Positions 43,190-56,600 of a stretch of 64,000 nt of DNA are shown piece by piece. Source of the DNA: Cercophora sp. LCS_1 (lineage: Eukaryota > Ascomycota > Sordariomycetes > Sordariales > Lasiosphaeriaceae); NCBI GenBank assembly GCA_036250225.1, contig JAPZLL010000021.1:62001-126000 (forward strand). The letters run 5' to 3'. Position 1 is the stretch's first letter. Every line of letters begins with the position of its first letter. The notes below the pieces were generated by a model, which was not told the DNA's origin, did not search any database, and saw only the letters and a program-made list of their open reading frames with translations. The translations under genes and the position numbers were made by a program.

Positions 43190-46100
43190 CAGGCTTCGTG
43201 GTGGGAGCGGATGATGGCGACTAGGAGAGTATGGGAATATCCCGGCAAGTCCCCAGTGATATCAACAGCATATACAAAGCACTCGGATGCATATCTGTTC
43301 GCTGCAAAGGAGTGAATCCAATGTCCCAACGCATCGTTCAACAGGCATTGGACTTTTCCATGCCTCTCCGGGCTACTTGAAGTGGCTCCAGGTAAATTTG
43401 GCGTGCCGATGCGAACAGGCCCAAGACACCGTCGACAAACCCGCAAACGCAACCATTCGCTCGCTAGAAAACACCGCCATCAACGGCATTGGCAAAAACA
43501 TTGGCAGGTAAGAATGGTAAGGAAGCAAAAGGTTAGATCTGTGGGGCGCATCATCCTATAGAAATCAAACAATGCTGCCAATGCTTCCAGGTCAAGACTA
43601 GGTAGGAAAAGACCAGGGGTTGACGAAATGATATATCACCATGCCCCCACAGCTAGCACCTATCCAGGTAGTGACCCTGGTCTCGATGAGCAACTGAGGA
43701 AGCCCAGGAATAAATGATGCGACCACTGCGATCACCCTAGTGCCTGGTTGTTTGTGTCAAGATGAACTCGCAAGCTCGGCGATACCCGACCGCTTGTGGA
43801 CATGATCGGTCGTATACTACACCCCTGTTCTGCATGGTTCTAGATGGACTATTTTGAAAAGACCCTTGTCTAAGCCAAGATGTGCTATACAGTATGCCCA
43901 GTATCGTTCCGCCATACGCAGCATGTGCAGCCATGGGAGAGGACAAGGTGACCATCCTCAGCGCTCACTCACCGACGCAGGAATAGGGGTTTGTTTGGCT
44001 TGGCAATTGCATGATTCCCCAGCACGGAAATTCCCGAGGAAGCGCTGGTTCAATGGCAGGAGCCCTGGAGAGGGTGCAAGAGTTGGCAGTTGCTTCGCTC
44101 CGCTGGACACGAATCCGGATCCCGACTGGCGTCAGCTGGCTGAGACGGAGTGGCATTGTCGACTGTCGGTTCTCATTGCCATTGCAGATTGCCACCGATT
44201 CTCGCTGGCTTGGCGTCGCCGTCGCAAAAGTCCCCATTGTCCCCAAATGTTCTTTCGAGCAGCTTGAGCTGTCGGGAGATGTACCAGCCATGCCGGCCTA
44301 TGGAGCCAGCACATCAACCCTCTGATTGGGTTCGTGGCGCCGATGCTTCGCCATCGACAGTAGCGCGGACTTGGCCCTGTTGCTTCGATCGAGACCAGCG
44401 TGCCAGTGGCTGCCGCTGCCGCTGCAAGGCTTCGGCGATGGCGAGTTGCTAGATCACAGCGGTCCTCAAACACGGGATCCAAGGCCAGGTCCCCTCATCT
44501 TTTGTGCCCAGCCCACCGGACGAGCGACAAGTCAGGCGACGGGATGCGGGACGCTCAAAAGGGCCGTCAAGGTGACATAGCTATGCAACCCATCCCGGTT
44601 TTTTTGCTGCATCGCCAGCCTCAGATAGCATCGAGGGGGACGCTAGCTCTCCCAAAGCCCCCCGGGGATTGGACGAAGCTGCAGCCTGGGCTTCACCGTG
44701 GCGCTTTGGCTTCGAAGCAGAGAGACAAGGCGAGCGAAGGGGTTTGGCCGAAATGGCTGCCCAACGAGGAACGACGCCGCATAGCTCATGGACAGGACGA
44801 CGGCGACCCCATCTGCCGCTGGCTTGCAGAAACATACTGATGGGGTCAGTGAGACTAGCATCGGAGGCGCTACCCGGTCGAATGAGCCCGCGCAGATGCA
44901 CGCATCACGAGGCATTACGATGTTTGCTTTTTCCTGCATGCCGCGGTCGAGGCCTGGCAATGGAAACTTGACAGGTCGCTTCTCGATTTGCATTTCCTGG
45001 CTGAAAATCAGAATCTTCCACAGTCAAGACACAGTGTCCAAGGTACTTGCCGTCTGGTGTACCTCGTTGTTCTCATCACCACTGTGTGGAGCGCCCAAGA
45101 CGAGCACCGACGCCACATGATTAACTTTGACCTCCAGGTGCCTTGCGCAGAAAGTTACCCATTGCCGGTCACGATAAGGTGATAGGGCGTGCTTCTACCC
45201 AAGTGCTTTGGCCACCCCTCGAGGCGTTTGAACGGTGAGAGTGGCTTGGGAGAACTCTGGCTTTTACCCCTCATCGAGAGGCGCATCCCTATCTTGCGCT
45301 TGGTGATATCATTCTTTTCCTCAGCTGCATCAACCCCCAGTCCCTCCGTTAGCAAGATGCAGTCATCCAAGGCAAAACGGCTAGGAAACTCCCGCGTTTA
45401 AAAACACATACCGGCAGCCCTCGGGCCGTAGCTTGAACGCCCAGCGGTTGGCAACTGGCGGGTCCTGCGGGACAGACGACGAACACGTTGACGAAGCCGA
45501 ACCCCGACGCTCATCAGGGCGGGGAAACGTAGACTGCCGTCGGTTAGCCACGCAGCCGCTGAATTTGAAGACGATCCAAGAGACCTGCCCTGGACGTCAA
45601 GTCGGCAGCTTACCGGCCCGAGGTGAAGGATGCGCTAGAAGGCAGACCGGTCAGGCTGGTTACGGGAACACAGACTTGGTCGTAACAGGCGCACACGGGC
45701 AAGGGAAGCGCTTCGACTTTGTGTGGAGGCGGGTTAGTGAATCTCAGGTTCTGTCTTCCCGGCACCACAGCCCAGGGCACACAGCAGCAGAGAGGCTTTC
45801 GGCCCCTAAGGCGTGTTTGATGCTTTTGTGCGACGCAATCAACATGGTCTATTGCCGAAGGAAAGCGCGCCTCGCCCCAGCATCGATGAACGAGATGGCG
45901 GGGGACTCTGCGGCAGGTATCGCCGGGACTGTGCTGTTGGCCAGAACGTTTGATCCAGCTACATTGCCGTCAATCTTTTCTGCTGTGATTTGTTACTCAT
46001 CCCCGCGTTGTATGTAATGAAATCGGGGAAATTCCGCGCGTCGCAAAGGTCGTGCCACATCACATGGCGTCACCAGCCATGTTTTTTTCTTTTTCCTTTC

Positions 46101-46988
46101 CCCTCACCTCACGGCGACGCAACAGCAATGGGCGAACGAGAGAGACAGGGAGAATGCGCCTAGAAACCCACTGCGAACACGCCCACCGTTGGGGTAGTTG
46201 GAATTGCACAGTGCCTTGGCCATGAACAGCACCGCCTAGCCACAGAATCGCACAACATAAACCGCCGCAATCTTTTTCTGTCCAAGCCTCCAACACCATC
46301 TGGGAGAGACAAACAGAACAAGAATGGACGCACAGCACGGCAAAAAGAGAAAATGACAGGTCATGTTGCGCACCACAATCCGCAGACGGTTCGATTATCT
46401 TTCGCCAACAACAGCGGGCCGTTAGCGTCCTGCTTCAGATTGATATTTGCACTGCGTTCACTGACCATCCACTGCTGGACTAGATAGAACTGGGGCGAGG
46501 CCGATTTGCGCCAATGCCAATGCCCACCTGGGTATGTAGGACCCGTGGGTCTTTCCGCCCGCTGGCCGCCCTTTCTGACGTGCCCGAGGGTCCAGGGAAG
46601 GAAAGTGGAGAGAGATCATGCGGGATAGGCCGGCCGGGAAAAAAAAAGGGGGGCCGTATCGACAGTTTTCTGCTGCTTGCTACCGAGTGGGCTGCTTAGA
46701 GCCGGGAGGAGGGAAGGGAACATCCCTCGACGGCCCAGAGCCCCGGGATTTACGCTACCCAACCTAGGGATATGCCATTCAACTTGGCGGCGCGCCCGCC
46801 CGCCCGAGGAAATTAACCAACGGAAAACCGGGGGCTGGTTGTTAGTCTAAGGATGTGCTCATCGTTCGTCGACGCTGCGTTGTGTTGCGGTGCTTGGGCG
46901 CGGCGGCCAGGCATACATGGCACCAGGCTAGCCCGCAGGCAGCATACCATACAAGCACAGCGGCGGCCAGGCCTGGGACAGTGCGCCA

Positions 46989-47021
46989 GGCGGACGGCGG
47001 ACGGCGGACGGCGGACGACGG
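46989..47021. repeat. CGGACGG minisatellite
   Basis: About four copies of a 7-nt GGACGGC unit in non-coding sequence. Confidence 0.8.
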
Positions 47022-47856
47022 ATGGGGTGGGAGAGGCGCAAGATCGAGATTGGCGAGCTGAGGACCACCCACCAACAACACGCCGTGTAGCCTGCGTTAA
47101 CAAGTGCAGAAAAGGGGGGGGGATGGGACGTCGTCATAACGTTGCTCCCACGGCGGAGACGCCAAATCCACTGCCTGCCTGTCCGCTGGTGAGCATGACA
47201 CTGTCCACACCGTCGCAACGAAGAGCGGATAGGGGGAGGCGAAAAAAGGGACTGCGCAGAAGCCTGAGAGCCCCTCTGTCTTGGAACGGTGGAGCGAGAG
47301 TGGGCTTTATGCTCTTGTTCCCCTCCATTTCTGGCACCAGGGGTTGGCGGTGTGGATAGACACTGACGCGTCCTGACGGGGTGCACTAACGTAGTTGACC
47401 GATAGTTAGCGAGCCGGCCCGGGCCTACGCCCTTTCACCGTGTCATCCACATAGTCCCATAGTCCCCCACCGCGTGGGCTGGCCGTGAGATGACTCGTTG
47501 GAAAGGGGGTGGGGGGGGGGGGTGTCTGAGGGAATCCGATGCAGCGATATCCCCTCGCCGTTGTTGAGCGAAATGAAAAGAAAAAAAAAACCAAATCTTT
47601 CCCCAACAAAGAGAGAGACTTGCGGCCGAGAGATTGGTCATCCGATCCAACATCGTATTTTGCCTTTCTCTCTCGAACCCCCCCTCGCTCGCCCGAGGGA
47701 GCAACAAGGTTCTGATATCCCATGCAGGGTTCTGCCCCCTCCCTGCCCCCGTTTTTTGCTCAGCCAACAAAACCGCACACAGCACAACAAACTGCCCCCT
47801 CAGCGAAAAGAGAGTTGTGCAGTGTTATACCTGGCCCGCGGTCCATGTCAGAGCGT

Positions 47857-47894
47857 GTGTGTGTGTGTGCGTGTGCGTGTGCGTGTGTGTGTGT
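47857..47894. repeat. GT/GTGC dinucleotide microsatellite
   Basis: A run of GT repeats with periodic GC interruptions (GTGTGTGTGTGCGTGTGCGT...). Non-coding. Confidence 0.9.
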
Positions 47895-48148
47895 CGCACA
47901 AAAACAAGGCCCATGCAAGTCATTTCGTCCGTCCGTCCGTCACGGTAACACGAACAGAACATACAGGCGTGCGTGTTGTGTGGGTGTGATTCCGAACCCG
48001 GGGTTCCGCTGCTCTCCGAAACAGCTGGGGAAAAAAGGAGGGTACAAAGGCGGAGGGGGCTGCTGGTGTCACCGAGATACCGAGACAGACAGACAGCCCC
48101 AAAAACGTGATTGACAGGCCTCCTTCCCGATCACCCTTCGGGTCGACG

Positions 48149-48229
48149 ACTGCCCTTCAACGGCCAGCGGTTGTGCAAAGGTAAAGGTGGTAGCTATCGC
48201 CCGCTGGGCCGTTGAACCTGAAGGGCAGT
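48149..48229. repeat. Imperfect inverted repeat / hairpin
   Basis: Left arm 48149-48170 (ACTGCCCTTCAACGGCCAGC...) pairs with right arm 48201-48229 (CCGCTGGGCCGTTGAACCTG...) apart from a 6-nt insertion and one extra base in the right arm; loop of 30 nt. In RNA it would form a strong GC-rich stem. No coding frame is associated. Confidence 0.75.
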
Positions 48230-48904
48230 TCCCTAGCGAAGCAACGGGAGCGAACTGCCCCAGACCCATGATCATCAACGGGGTCCGGGCAAAGCACAGA
48301 GCGGCAACAGCCCTGTTTCCAATTGCAAACATGTTACTCGTAGCCTGTGTTGCTTGCGGACGCATGCGTGTGACACCAGCTTGAACGACGGGAAACGGGG
48401 GACCACGATCCGGCGCGACCCGGACAGACACACATTCGGGGAGCACGCCTTGACTCGTTTGTGTCTCGGTCTGGCCCGGCACCACATCACACGGAGGAAA
48501 CAAGCACATCTTATTTTGCGAGAGAATGAAATCGTAGTAATCTTGGCTACACCGACTCTGGCCTGTGCTACCCATACCACCGCTCGTCACGAAGAGACAA
48601 AATGAAAACTACATTGGGGTATAGGTCATCTGTCGATGATGGGCAGCGCTAAATCCACACTCGCCTGCTACCAAGACCCAAGACGCTGCATCCCAAGAGA
48701 CCGTGAGAGAAAAAAAAACCCAAAGACCCAAGACGCTGCATCCAAAGAGGACAAGCAAACGCCCCTGACCGTGAGAAAAAAAACCCCCCCCCAAGAGTCC
48801 CAAACCACCCAATTGCTGCGTGTGTGTCCTCCAAAGTGTCCAAGGCCGCGAAGCCACATTGTCTTAGTCATCAATCTCGAGCCGTTACCACGGCTGTTTC
48901 GTAA

Positions 48905-48984
48905 GGGAGGAATAGAAAAGAGAAAACAAAAGACTACCCGAGAAGGGAGGAATAGAAAAGAGCAAACAAAAGACTACCCGAGAA
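48905..48984. repeat. 40-nt tandem duplication, one mismatch
   Basis: Two abutting copies (48905-48944, 48945-48984) of a purine-rich unit beginning GGGAGGAATAGAAAAGAG, differing at a single base. The near-identity implies a recent event. Confidence 0.95.
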
Positions 48985-49204
48985 GCAACTGATCCACCCA
49001 AGCTGGCGGCCAACGTGACCAAGCAAAAGACCTCCGCCAAACACCAGCCGCTGTCGGACATCCCAACCTGTGGTGACATGCCGACAGTTTTGTCGCTGCA
49101 TTAGTAAGAAATAACTGGAATTTGTATGACCGAAAACAAACATCCTTCCAAGAACATCATGTCTAGCTCTTGCCCCACTACAACACCCAGGGTTGGTGCC
49201 GTCT

Positions 49205-50696
49205 CTACTGGCCACGTCTCGGAGGGTTCAGCCGTCCCAGCATGTCCCTGTCGATGCTGCCGCTGCCGCTGGCATTGCCATTGCCATTGCCGTTGGGTTC
49301 GCCCTCCTTGTTGCGGTCTCGGGGGTCATTCGCCACCATGGCGCTCAGGCTCATGGGATTGTTGGGTGCCGAAGACGGAGTTTGAGACTGCTGCGATGGG
49401 CTTGGGGTGGGGATCACAGCCGCATTACGGGGGCTGTTCCTGTGGGGCGTCGGTATCCTCTCCTGCTCATAGCCTGGCTGGTACTGGTGATAGGCCGTGG
49501 GGGGCGTGCCGTTGCTGTTGGTTGGTGAGCGTCGCCGGGGATCATCGTCCGGGGGAAAGTTCGGGGGCGGCAACCTGTGAGGGTGTTCTTCCTCTGACGG
49601 ACGAGCTCTGCGCCTGCTGGGCTCTCTATCGTCGTGAGGGGCATACTGGCTGGTGGGAGAGTGTAGAGAAGGGGCGTAGTCGGAGCCGTAGGGCCGCTGC
49701 GATTGGGACTGTCCTGCCTGCGATTGCGACTGGGAGACTATGGGAACCTCACGCAGCGGCTGCCCGTACGCTCCGTACAGCGTCGTGCCAGGGGGCAGAC
49801 CGCCAGTGCCGCCCGGAACCGCCGAGATTGGGACAAAGGCAGTACCCGAGTTACTAGACACCGGCTGGAACACGCAGTCGATGCGCAGCTTGTCGCAATT
49901 GGTGCACTTCCCGTTGGTGGTGTTTGCGTATCCGCTGCAGCGAATCTGTGTCGTGTTAGCAAGCGGCTACGAGTGCCATCTACGGGACTGAGCTCACCTT
50001 TCGCTTGCGGCAGTATCGGCACGCAATCGAAGTCCGCTGCCTGGGCGCGGCCTGCGGCTGCGGTGCGGGTGGGGCCGGGGGAGGACCGCCCTGGCGATAG
50101 TCGGGGCCATAGGCATACCCGCCCCGATATGCGTAGTACGGGTCTGGCGGTGGGCCGTAGCCGCCTCTGGCCGGCTCTGGCTGGCCCGGGTAGTAGGGAG
50201 GCTCGGGATATCCCCTCCGCTCTTCGTATCGCCCGCGATCTTCATAGGGTCTGTCATACATCACGCGGCGTTCGTCGTACCGTGCCCGGTCGTCGGGGTG
50301 GCGGATGGGCGGGAGCTGGCCTCGCTCGCCTGGGCCAGGAGGAGGGTACCCGTTGGGGTTTGTGGGCGACTCGGACGACCAACTGCGCTGGTCGTTGCCG
50401 TAGCTCGGTTGTGCTGAATATCGATGGTCCGTGGGTGGCTGCGGATACTCGGAGAACCGAGTCTGTTCAGCTGGGTAGCCACCAGGATAACGCGGCTCAG
50501 GCGGCGGCGGATAGCCTCCGGGAACAGTATGGTGGAGTGGCGGGAGCGTCATGGGCTGGGCGGGCGGCTGTCTGCGATCCTCGTCGTCAAGCGGCGGATA
50601 GTTTGACTGCGGCTGTTGTTGCTGGTCTTGCTGTCGCTGATCAGGGTCATTGTCTCTAGGTGGGTACCCTCTCCCTCCGTGCGGGTGGTCTGCCAT
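49205..50696 (-). CDS. Zn(II)2Cys6 transcription factor, Pro/Gln/Tyr-rich
   Basis: Predicted 479-aa DNA-binding regulator. Two exons on the minus strand: 50696-49998 and 49945-49205, intron GTGAGC...GCTAAC...ACAG, phase 0. The zinc cluster is complete but split by the intron: C226-x2-C229-x6-C236-x10-C247-x2-C250-x6-C257 (SIACRYCRKRK, then IRCSGYANTTNGKC, TNCDKLRIDC). Directly after it comes a conserved FQPVSSNSGTAFVPISAVPG segment, which I associate with a widespread but poorly characterised ascomycete family. The 220 residues before the cluster are Pro/Tyr/Gln/Arg-rich and disordered, and the C-terminal part likewise. There is no fungal-specific transcription-factor homology domain. The start at 50696 is the only ATG consistent with the frame before an upstream stop-rich leader. 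A long empty region lies upstream. Confidence 0.85.
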
Positions 50697-53600
50697 TTCT
50701 CTGAAGGTAACTGGCGCTGAAAGATGAGTTTGCGAGCGTTTTGCAAAGCTGGTGGTTCCCTGTCGACCCAGAAGGGCGAATGTGCTGCTTTTGGACTAAC
50801 GACTAAAGGTATGCCGGTAATCTGTGTGAGTGGAGCGACGAGAGTTGGCAATCCGGGTTCCTGGGAAGGCCTCAGGTGGATGATGATGTGAAATGCCACG
50901 AGTGAGACCAGAGATGATCAGGACTGTGGTGTCAAGAGGGAAAAGAGACGGGCCCACGTTTATCTGCCTGTTGGTGGAATGTAAAGGGCGGACTGTCAGG
51001 CGAGGAGCGAGACGACGGGTAGTTATATGATGGGAGACGGATGGGCTAAGTTGAGCCGTTAGCTCGAAGCTGGTGGGGCTGAAAGGGAAAAAAAAAGTCA
51101 CTTTTTGATTGTTGGCTCAACAAGGGACCCTGACTGTGCAAGGAGAGGTGGGAAATGGCGAGGCAGTTGGGCGAAAGATGTGAAGAACGTTGGGGTTTCA
51201 AAGTCGAATGGGCAAGCCACGCAGGGCGGCGCTCACAAAACTCTCAGCGGCTTCGATTGAGTTCAGGGCGTTGCGCCGTGGAGGGGCGCCTGTCCAGCGG
51301 CCACAGACGGGCGGCTGTTGACAACGGTTTGGGTGAAAGGAAGGGGCAGCTTGGAAGGGGGAGGCCCAGGCCAGGGTAATAAAGGCAAGAGGGTAGAGCA
51401 GTGTGCATGGAAGGATGCTGTTGCGGCGGGCTCTGCCGACTGATAAAACCAGTCCCGGGTCACCTGCGCAGGTGTTGCTGCTGCCGCCATCTTTCACCCC
51501 TGACCGCCTCGTCCTCGGGGAAGACGGTTCATTGGCATCACCACCTCCCGAGCGCCAGCAGCATGCGGGCAGATGCAAACAGAATCTCGTTGAGAGTGTC
51601 TGTACTGTACGTACCTCGAGAGCCCGAGAGGGGCAGGTGCAGCGGATACAGTGGGCGGCACTGTATCGAGTACCTCTGGTGAGGTGCGGTGCGGTGTGAG
51701 GTGGTGCCGTTAGTGGTGCGGACGACACACAAACTCCCGAGCACAAGTGGAAATGCTAAACTTGTTTGACTCCCCGGGGCGTCGAATGCATTCCCGCTGC
51801 GCTGCAACCCTGGACTGGCAAGTTGTTTGTCGCTGCTGCGTGTTGGACCGTTTCCGCCGAGGGCTCTGACAATGATCTGGACCGATTTGACTTTCGTTGG
51901 CGTATAGGCAACAGTTGGGATTGACGGGTCTGTCTAGATAACGTCCGTATCTGTGCCAGGTGACCAGAAACAGGAGATACGCCGACGCATTCAACAAAAG
52001 GCAACGGCTTGCGTCCACTCGATATCAGTCGCGACTGTTGAGAGCTGCCCAAGGGCGGGTGGATGAGCTGAGAGAGAGAGTCCAAGGCCGAGAGAAACGG
52101 AGCTAGCTGGAGAGGGCGCGGCTTATGACGGATCGGTGCTGCGTCGCTGGGTCACAGGCCCCAGACGGGTGTCCCAGATTTCCCACTCCCGTCGCCGATG
52201 ATGGGTGTGGCTGCTGGGCGCTGCTGGGGCAGCTGCGTGCTGTTTGCCGCGGTGGAGCTGCTGGGGGGGTGTGGAGAGGGGGTGGAGGCGAGCACACAGA
52301 CCCCTGTTACGGCAGGCTCGTGGGCTGGGATGCTTGGCGCAGGGGGGGCCTGAAGGGGTACGCGAGGGAGGCGTGAGCCCAGCGGCCACGGGAAGTGTGG
52401 GCGCGGGTCCTGCTGCCAATCACCAGGGGCTAGGTAGGACGGCGGGCGCTCGAAAGCAGCCGTAGACGGTGGCCGACTCTCTTCACAGGCCCACCTCTTG
52501 TCGAACCCACCAGAGCGGCAGACGCAGGGCCGCAGTTGGGGCCGCAGCATCGGGAAGCCAAGCGGAAAACACACGAGAAAAAAAAGCAAGCAAGGGTGAT
52601 TCACTGCTGGTCGTTAAGTACCCCAGACTCGCCGCAAGGCCATTGCTCGACAGATTCCCATCCAGCATTCGACACGAAGCCCATCTGCAACGGTTTTGCG
52701 ACAGGCGAGGCCCGCCGCTGGCCTGCTTGGTCACCTGAAGCCGTCTTGCGGAGCAACGCCCAGATTGGCAGACACCACGCCTCTTTGGCGAGTGGTATTT
52801 CATTCACCCGGTCGCCCCGCGGGTTCACTCGGCCCAGCTCTCGACCACAAATCGTCGTTTTCACGGTGAGCAGCCAAGAGCCAGTCTTGCTCACCTCAGA
52901 GGCGGTCTGTGGAGAGCCACGAACAAAGACCCAATTGGATGGAGAGGCCGGGAGGGTGTTCCCCTTGGTCAAGTCCAGGTTCATCGGCTGACCGGGCCCG
53001 CGGCGGTGCCGATAGGCGTCAACGGTGTACCATCGAGTACAGTACGAGCCAGCCACGTCAAAGAACGGCTTTGTCGCCCCGCGCCCCCGCCTCGGCCGAA
53101 TCCGTCGCGAAGCGTGGACTGGCGGGTGGACGGGAGAAACAAGACGAGCGGGACGCTGGCGGGACTGGTTTGAAAGCGTGGAGACTTGCCACGCGGGTTG
53201 AGATCCAGAAACGAACCGCCGAGGTAATATAGCTCATGGTACGGACTGCAGCCGATTCCCGGTCGGCGCCAAAGTAAAAGCATCACGATCTGCCGGGATG
53301 GAGGGCCAAATATTGGACAAATCCCCATTTGGAGTGCGGGAAGTCAGGTTGCAGCTTGCGTGCAGGCGCGGCCCGGAGGCATTGGCGTTACCACGTCTCG
53401 CGGGCGAAGAGAATAACTCGCCTCTTTATCCGTGCTGCTGACATGGCTCGTCGCCTCGCAGTTGAGGAATCTGTGAGACGTGCGTCATGGTTCGGCAAGT
53501 TTTTCTCATAAAGCCGTTACCGGCCCGCCCGGGAGCCAGGGTACGTGCAAGGCGCCCCAGGTGCCAGGCACGCCGTGGAGCAGGTACCCGGCTCATCAAG

Positions 53601-56600
53601 AAGGAAAAACCGCGTTCCGCAAAGGCGGACAGTCGTCGAACAAAATGCAACCTTCCATCGACCCTGGCCAGAACCTTGCGTCACGGGAAACAAACTAGAC
53701 TGGCACCCCAGGGCCCGGGCAGATCGCCAACTGCAAACGGACGAGTCTGCAGCGGGAGGTCAACAGGCTCCACGGCGCGCACAACCGCCCGCAGGGTCGC
53801 AGAGGATGGTCCGTTCCGTCAGCTGCGCGATGTCAGAACACCAACTGGGGAGCCGGACGAATGCGAAACATTTCCCGCCTCTGCCAGAGCGACCCTGGCC
53901 AAGCGGGCTCGCTTCAGGGCCCTCACACGGCGCGCCGAGTAAACTTGCCCGGCCTGCCATCCGCTGCTGGGTTCGCTGAAGGTGGACACTCTGTGCTCGG
54001 GGGTGAATGGAACAGAGACCGCAACATGGCTTGCCGGCTAAATGTGGAAAATGCGGCGTGGTGTCACGGATGGGTGCGAGGCGGGGCAGAGGAGCAAAAC
54101 AGAGACGATGCAAGGGAGATCGAAAAGAGACTTGTCATTTTCGACAGAAACACTAAACATGTTTACGTGAGACAAGCAAACGCACACGTCTCGGCCGGCT
54201 CCGCCTGGTCTAAAACCGTTGTTGACCCCGACGTTTTTTTTTTTTGGCTGACTCGCACCGTCAGGGCCTGCAAAGATCTCGAAACAAGGGCCAGAGATAG
54301 GGGCCTGCCACATGATGACGGGCTGCCTTATTGCCTGTCCGCTGTACGGGCCTTGCATGCGGACCTCTTGCGTCGCGTCGTCCCGCCACTTTACAGTCTC
54401 GGTTGCCGTTGCGTTGCACGGCGAGGGTTCGGGCAGTTGGCTTGAGGTCACGGTGAAGCTGGAGCTTATTTCCGAATGAGGAAGGAACGGTGACGGGCGA
54501 AGGGATTTTGCACGGCTCGGTCCCAGGAAGGAAAGAAGGGACGGGGCGGCTGGCAGCACTGCATCTGGCTGACTCGCACGATCGATCTTGCAACCGTCGA
54601 GCGTGGGGAGAGGCGACACCCGGCCTCGACATCAACGCGGCGTGCCGCAGCGTCAGGAAAGCTATGTACCTCACCTCCTGCGTGCTCCTCTCAAGCCGAG
54701 TCCTGTCCCTGGCCGTGCAGGCTCCATCGCCCGTTTGCCGCGTTTTGCGGTCAAGTGACGACGGCCAATCCGTTCTCCCACCCACTTCCCGTTTGCAAGC
54801 TGCTGCGTCTCGCTGCTACTTGCCTCCTGTCGATCCACGAACCGAACCGGGCCGACAGCGGTTCACCCAGGACTGCATCTTCGTTACTCTAGACGCACAC
54901 CCGTGCCATCGCGACGGAGCAATGTAGCACACCAATTTCGAGCAGAGTATTGCAGCGCGAGGACCGGGTGCCGTTCCGCTTGGGCGTCGGATGCCAGCAT
55001 GCTCTCGGAGGGCGACAGCGTCGCCAGAGAGGTCCATAACATATCACATTTTGCAATGCAACTTTGCACCAGAAGCAGAGCAATACGAGCGGCGCGCCCG
55101 AACTGCCGCTAGAGGCAGGCATATGCAACTTGTTGCTGCGCGTTGATGCGCCGATGACGAGTTTGCAAAGGAGGGGCAAACACAGGCGCTGTGACAGGTC
55201 AGCACCCCTCACCAGTCGCATGTCCAGTCGCAGCCTCCGATGGCCTGTGGAGATGCGGAAATCCAGACGGTCTCGCCAGGGAAAATGACGAGCAGGGCTC
55301 GACGGCCACCTATTGGACGTCCCGCGCCCCCGGTGCCCAGGGCAGTGGATTGCCCAGCGGCAATCGAAGCTTGGAAACACGGCGGCGATGGACGTGCGGT
55401 CCACTACTGGATCCCCGCGGCGTTCGCCTTCACACCGCAACAATCGATCTCGCGCCCATCGAGTTCATCCGGATGATGTGCCACACGACCCAAAAGCCGG
55501 ACCCGTTCTTGCGAGCCCCTTGGCGGCTCTCGTCGGCCTCTCCTCCGCCCAAGCCTGTCGCCGTCGTGTCCTCGTGTGAAGCGGGACCGCGAATCGTGGC
55601 TTGATACGGAGTAGTGCGGCCAGGACCGGGACGCTGGTAGCAACTGGAGAAAAACATGGCATCCTTGTCCCCCCATCACGCCGCATTCCCGATCACGGAG
55701 CGTTTTCTGGAAACCTGGGCTTCTCCGCGTCCTGGGCATTCCCAGTCCGCCAGACCGCAGTAACAACGCGGATCCCGCGGCTCCCCTCGTCCCAGGTGGA
55801 TCCGGCGTGGGTTTTCAGTTTCATACGTGGACCGCGGCAGAGCGTTGGAAGACGCCCGTGGAGGCGTGAGAAGCAATAGCGGCCGTGTCCTGTCTCGATC
55901 GTCGCCCACCCTCCAACCCCGCCTCACCACACCCATTCAAGTCAGGCAAGCAAACGGAAATGCTACTGAACAGCGGCAGGCAGGACGCCCAATATCGACG
56001 AGTGAGCTTCTGGACCGATGAGTGGGCCGTCCTACTGCACCAGCACGCCAGTGGACGGTAGGAAAGCCAATGGACGACAGGAAAGCCGTTGCTGCAGAGA
56101 CAGACAGGTTTCGCCGCTGGTCGTGACCCCTGGGCTGCAGAAATCTCTGGGCGGACGTCCATGACGGGGGCAGTGCAGAAGGTGGGGAAGCTCCCGATGG
56201 GAGCGCTAGCGAGCGGGTGTGCGAGTTGTCGTCTGCCCGTGCTCGCATTCCCGCGTCCCGTTTGCCCGCTGGGTGGACCGAGGAGCTCCGTAGGAAGAAT
56301 TCTCGCAGACGGTCCCGAGTCTTGTGGGTGACTCTGGTCGCCACCGACTCCGCCCTCGTATCGAGAGCGAGAACGAGCAAGCGGCATCTGACGACTGCAA
56401 GATCGGCCATGCTGCAGCGCTTGATGTACCCTTCGGCGGAAGACAGATTTTTCCCGATAGGTACTCCCCGGCCAAGCGCAGACGGAATGATGACGGCACG
56501 CAAGGTTGTGCCGCCCGCTCTCTTTAGGCTCATCCCGCCGTCCTTCTTCCGGGCTCGGCCCCTTATAGGCTCGCCAGATCTTGATCCTGGGCCGCACCCA

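Larger units (their letters stand above)
42903..49204. other. Sparse 6.3-kb convergent region
   Basis: Lies between the ends of the F-box gene (plus) and the second zinc-cluster gene (minus). It contains a weak 70-aa membrane-protein candidate (42977-43189), a GT/GC dinucleotide array (47857-47894), a CGGACGG array (about 46989-47021), an inverted repeat (48149-48229) and a 40-nt tandem duplication (48905-48984). Long frames near 45433-46017 and elsewhere lack ATG starts or any motif. Confidence 0.5.

Noticed and set aside
45433..46017. A 195-codon plus-strand frame
   Set aside because: No convincing ATG near its start, no motif, and unremarkable composition.
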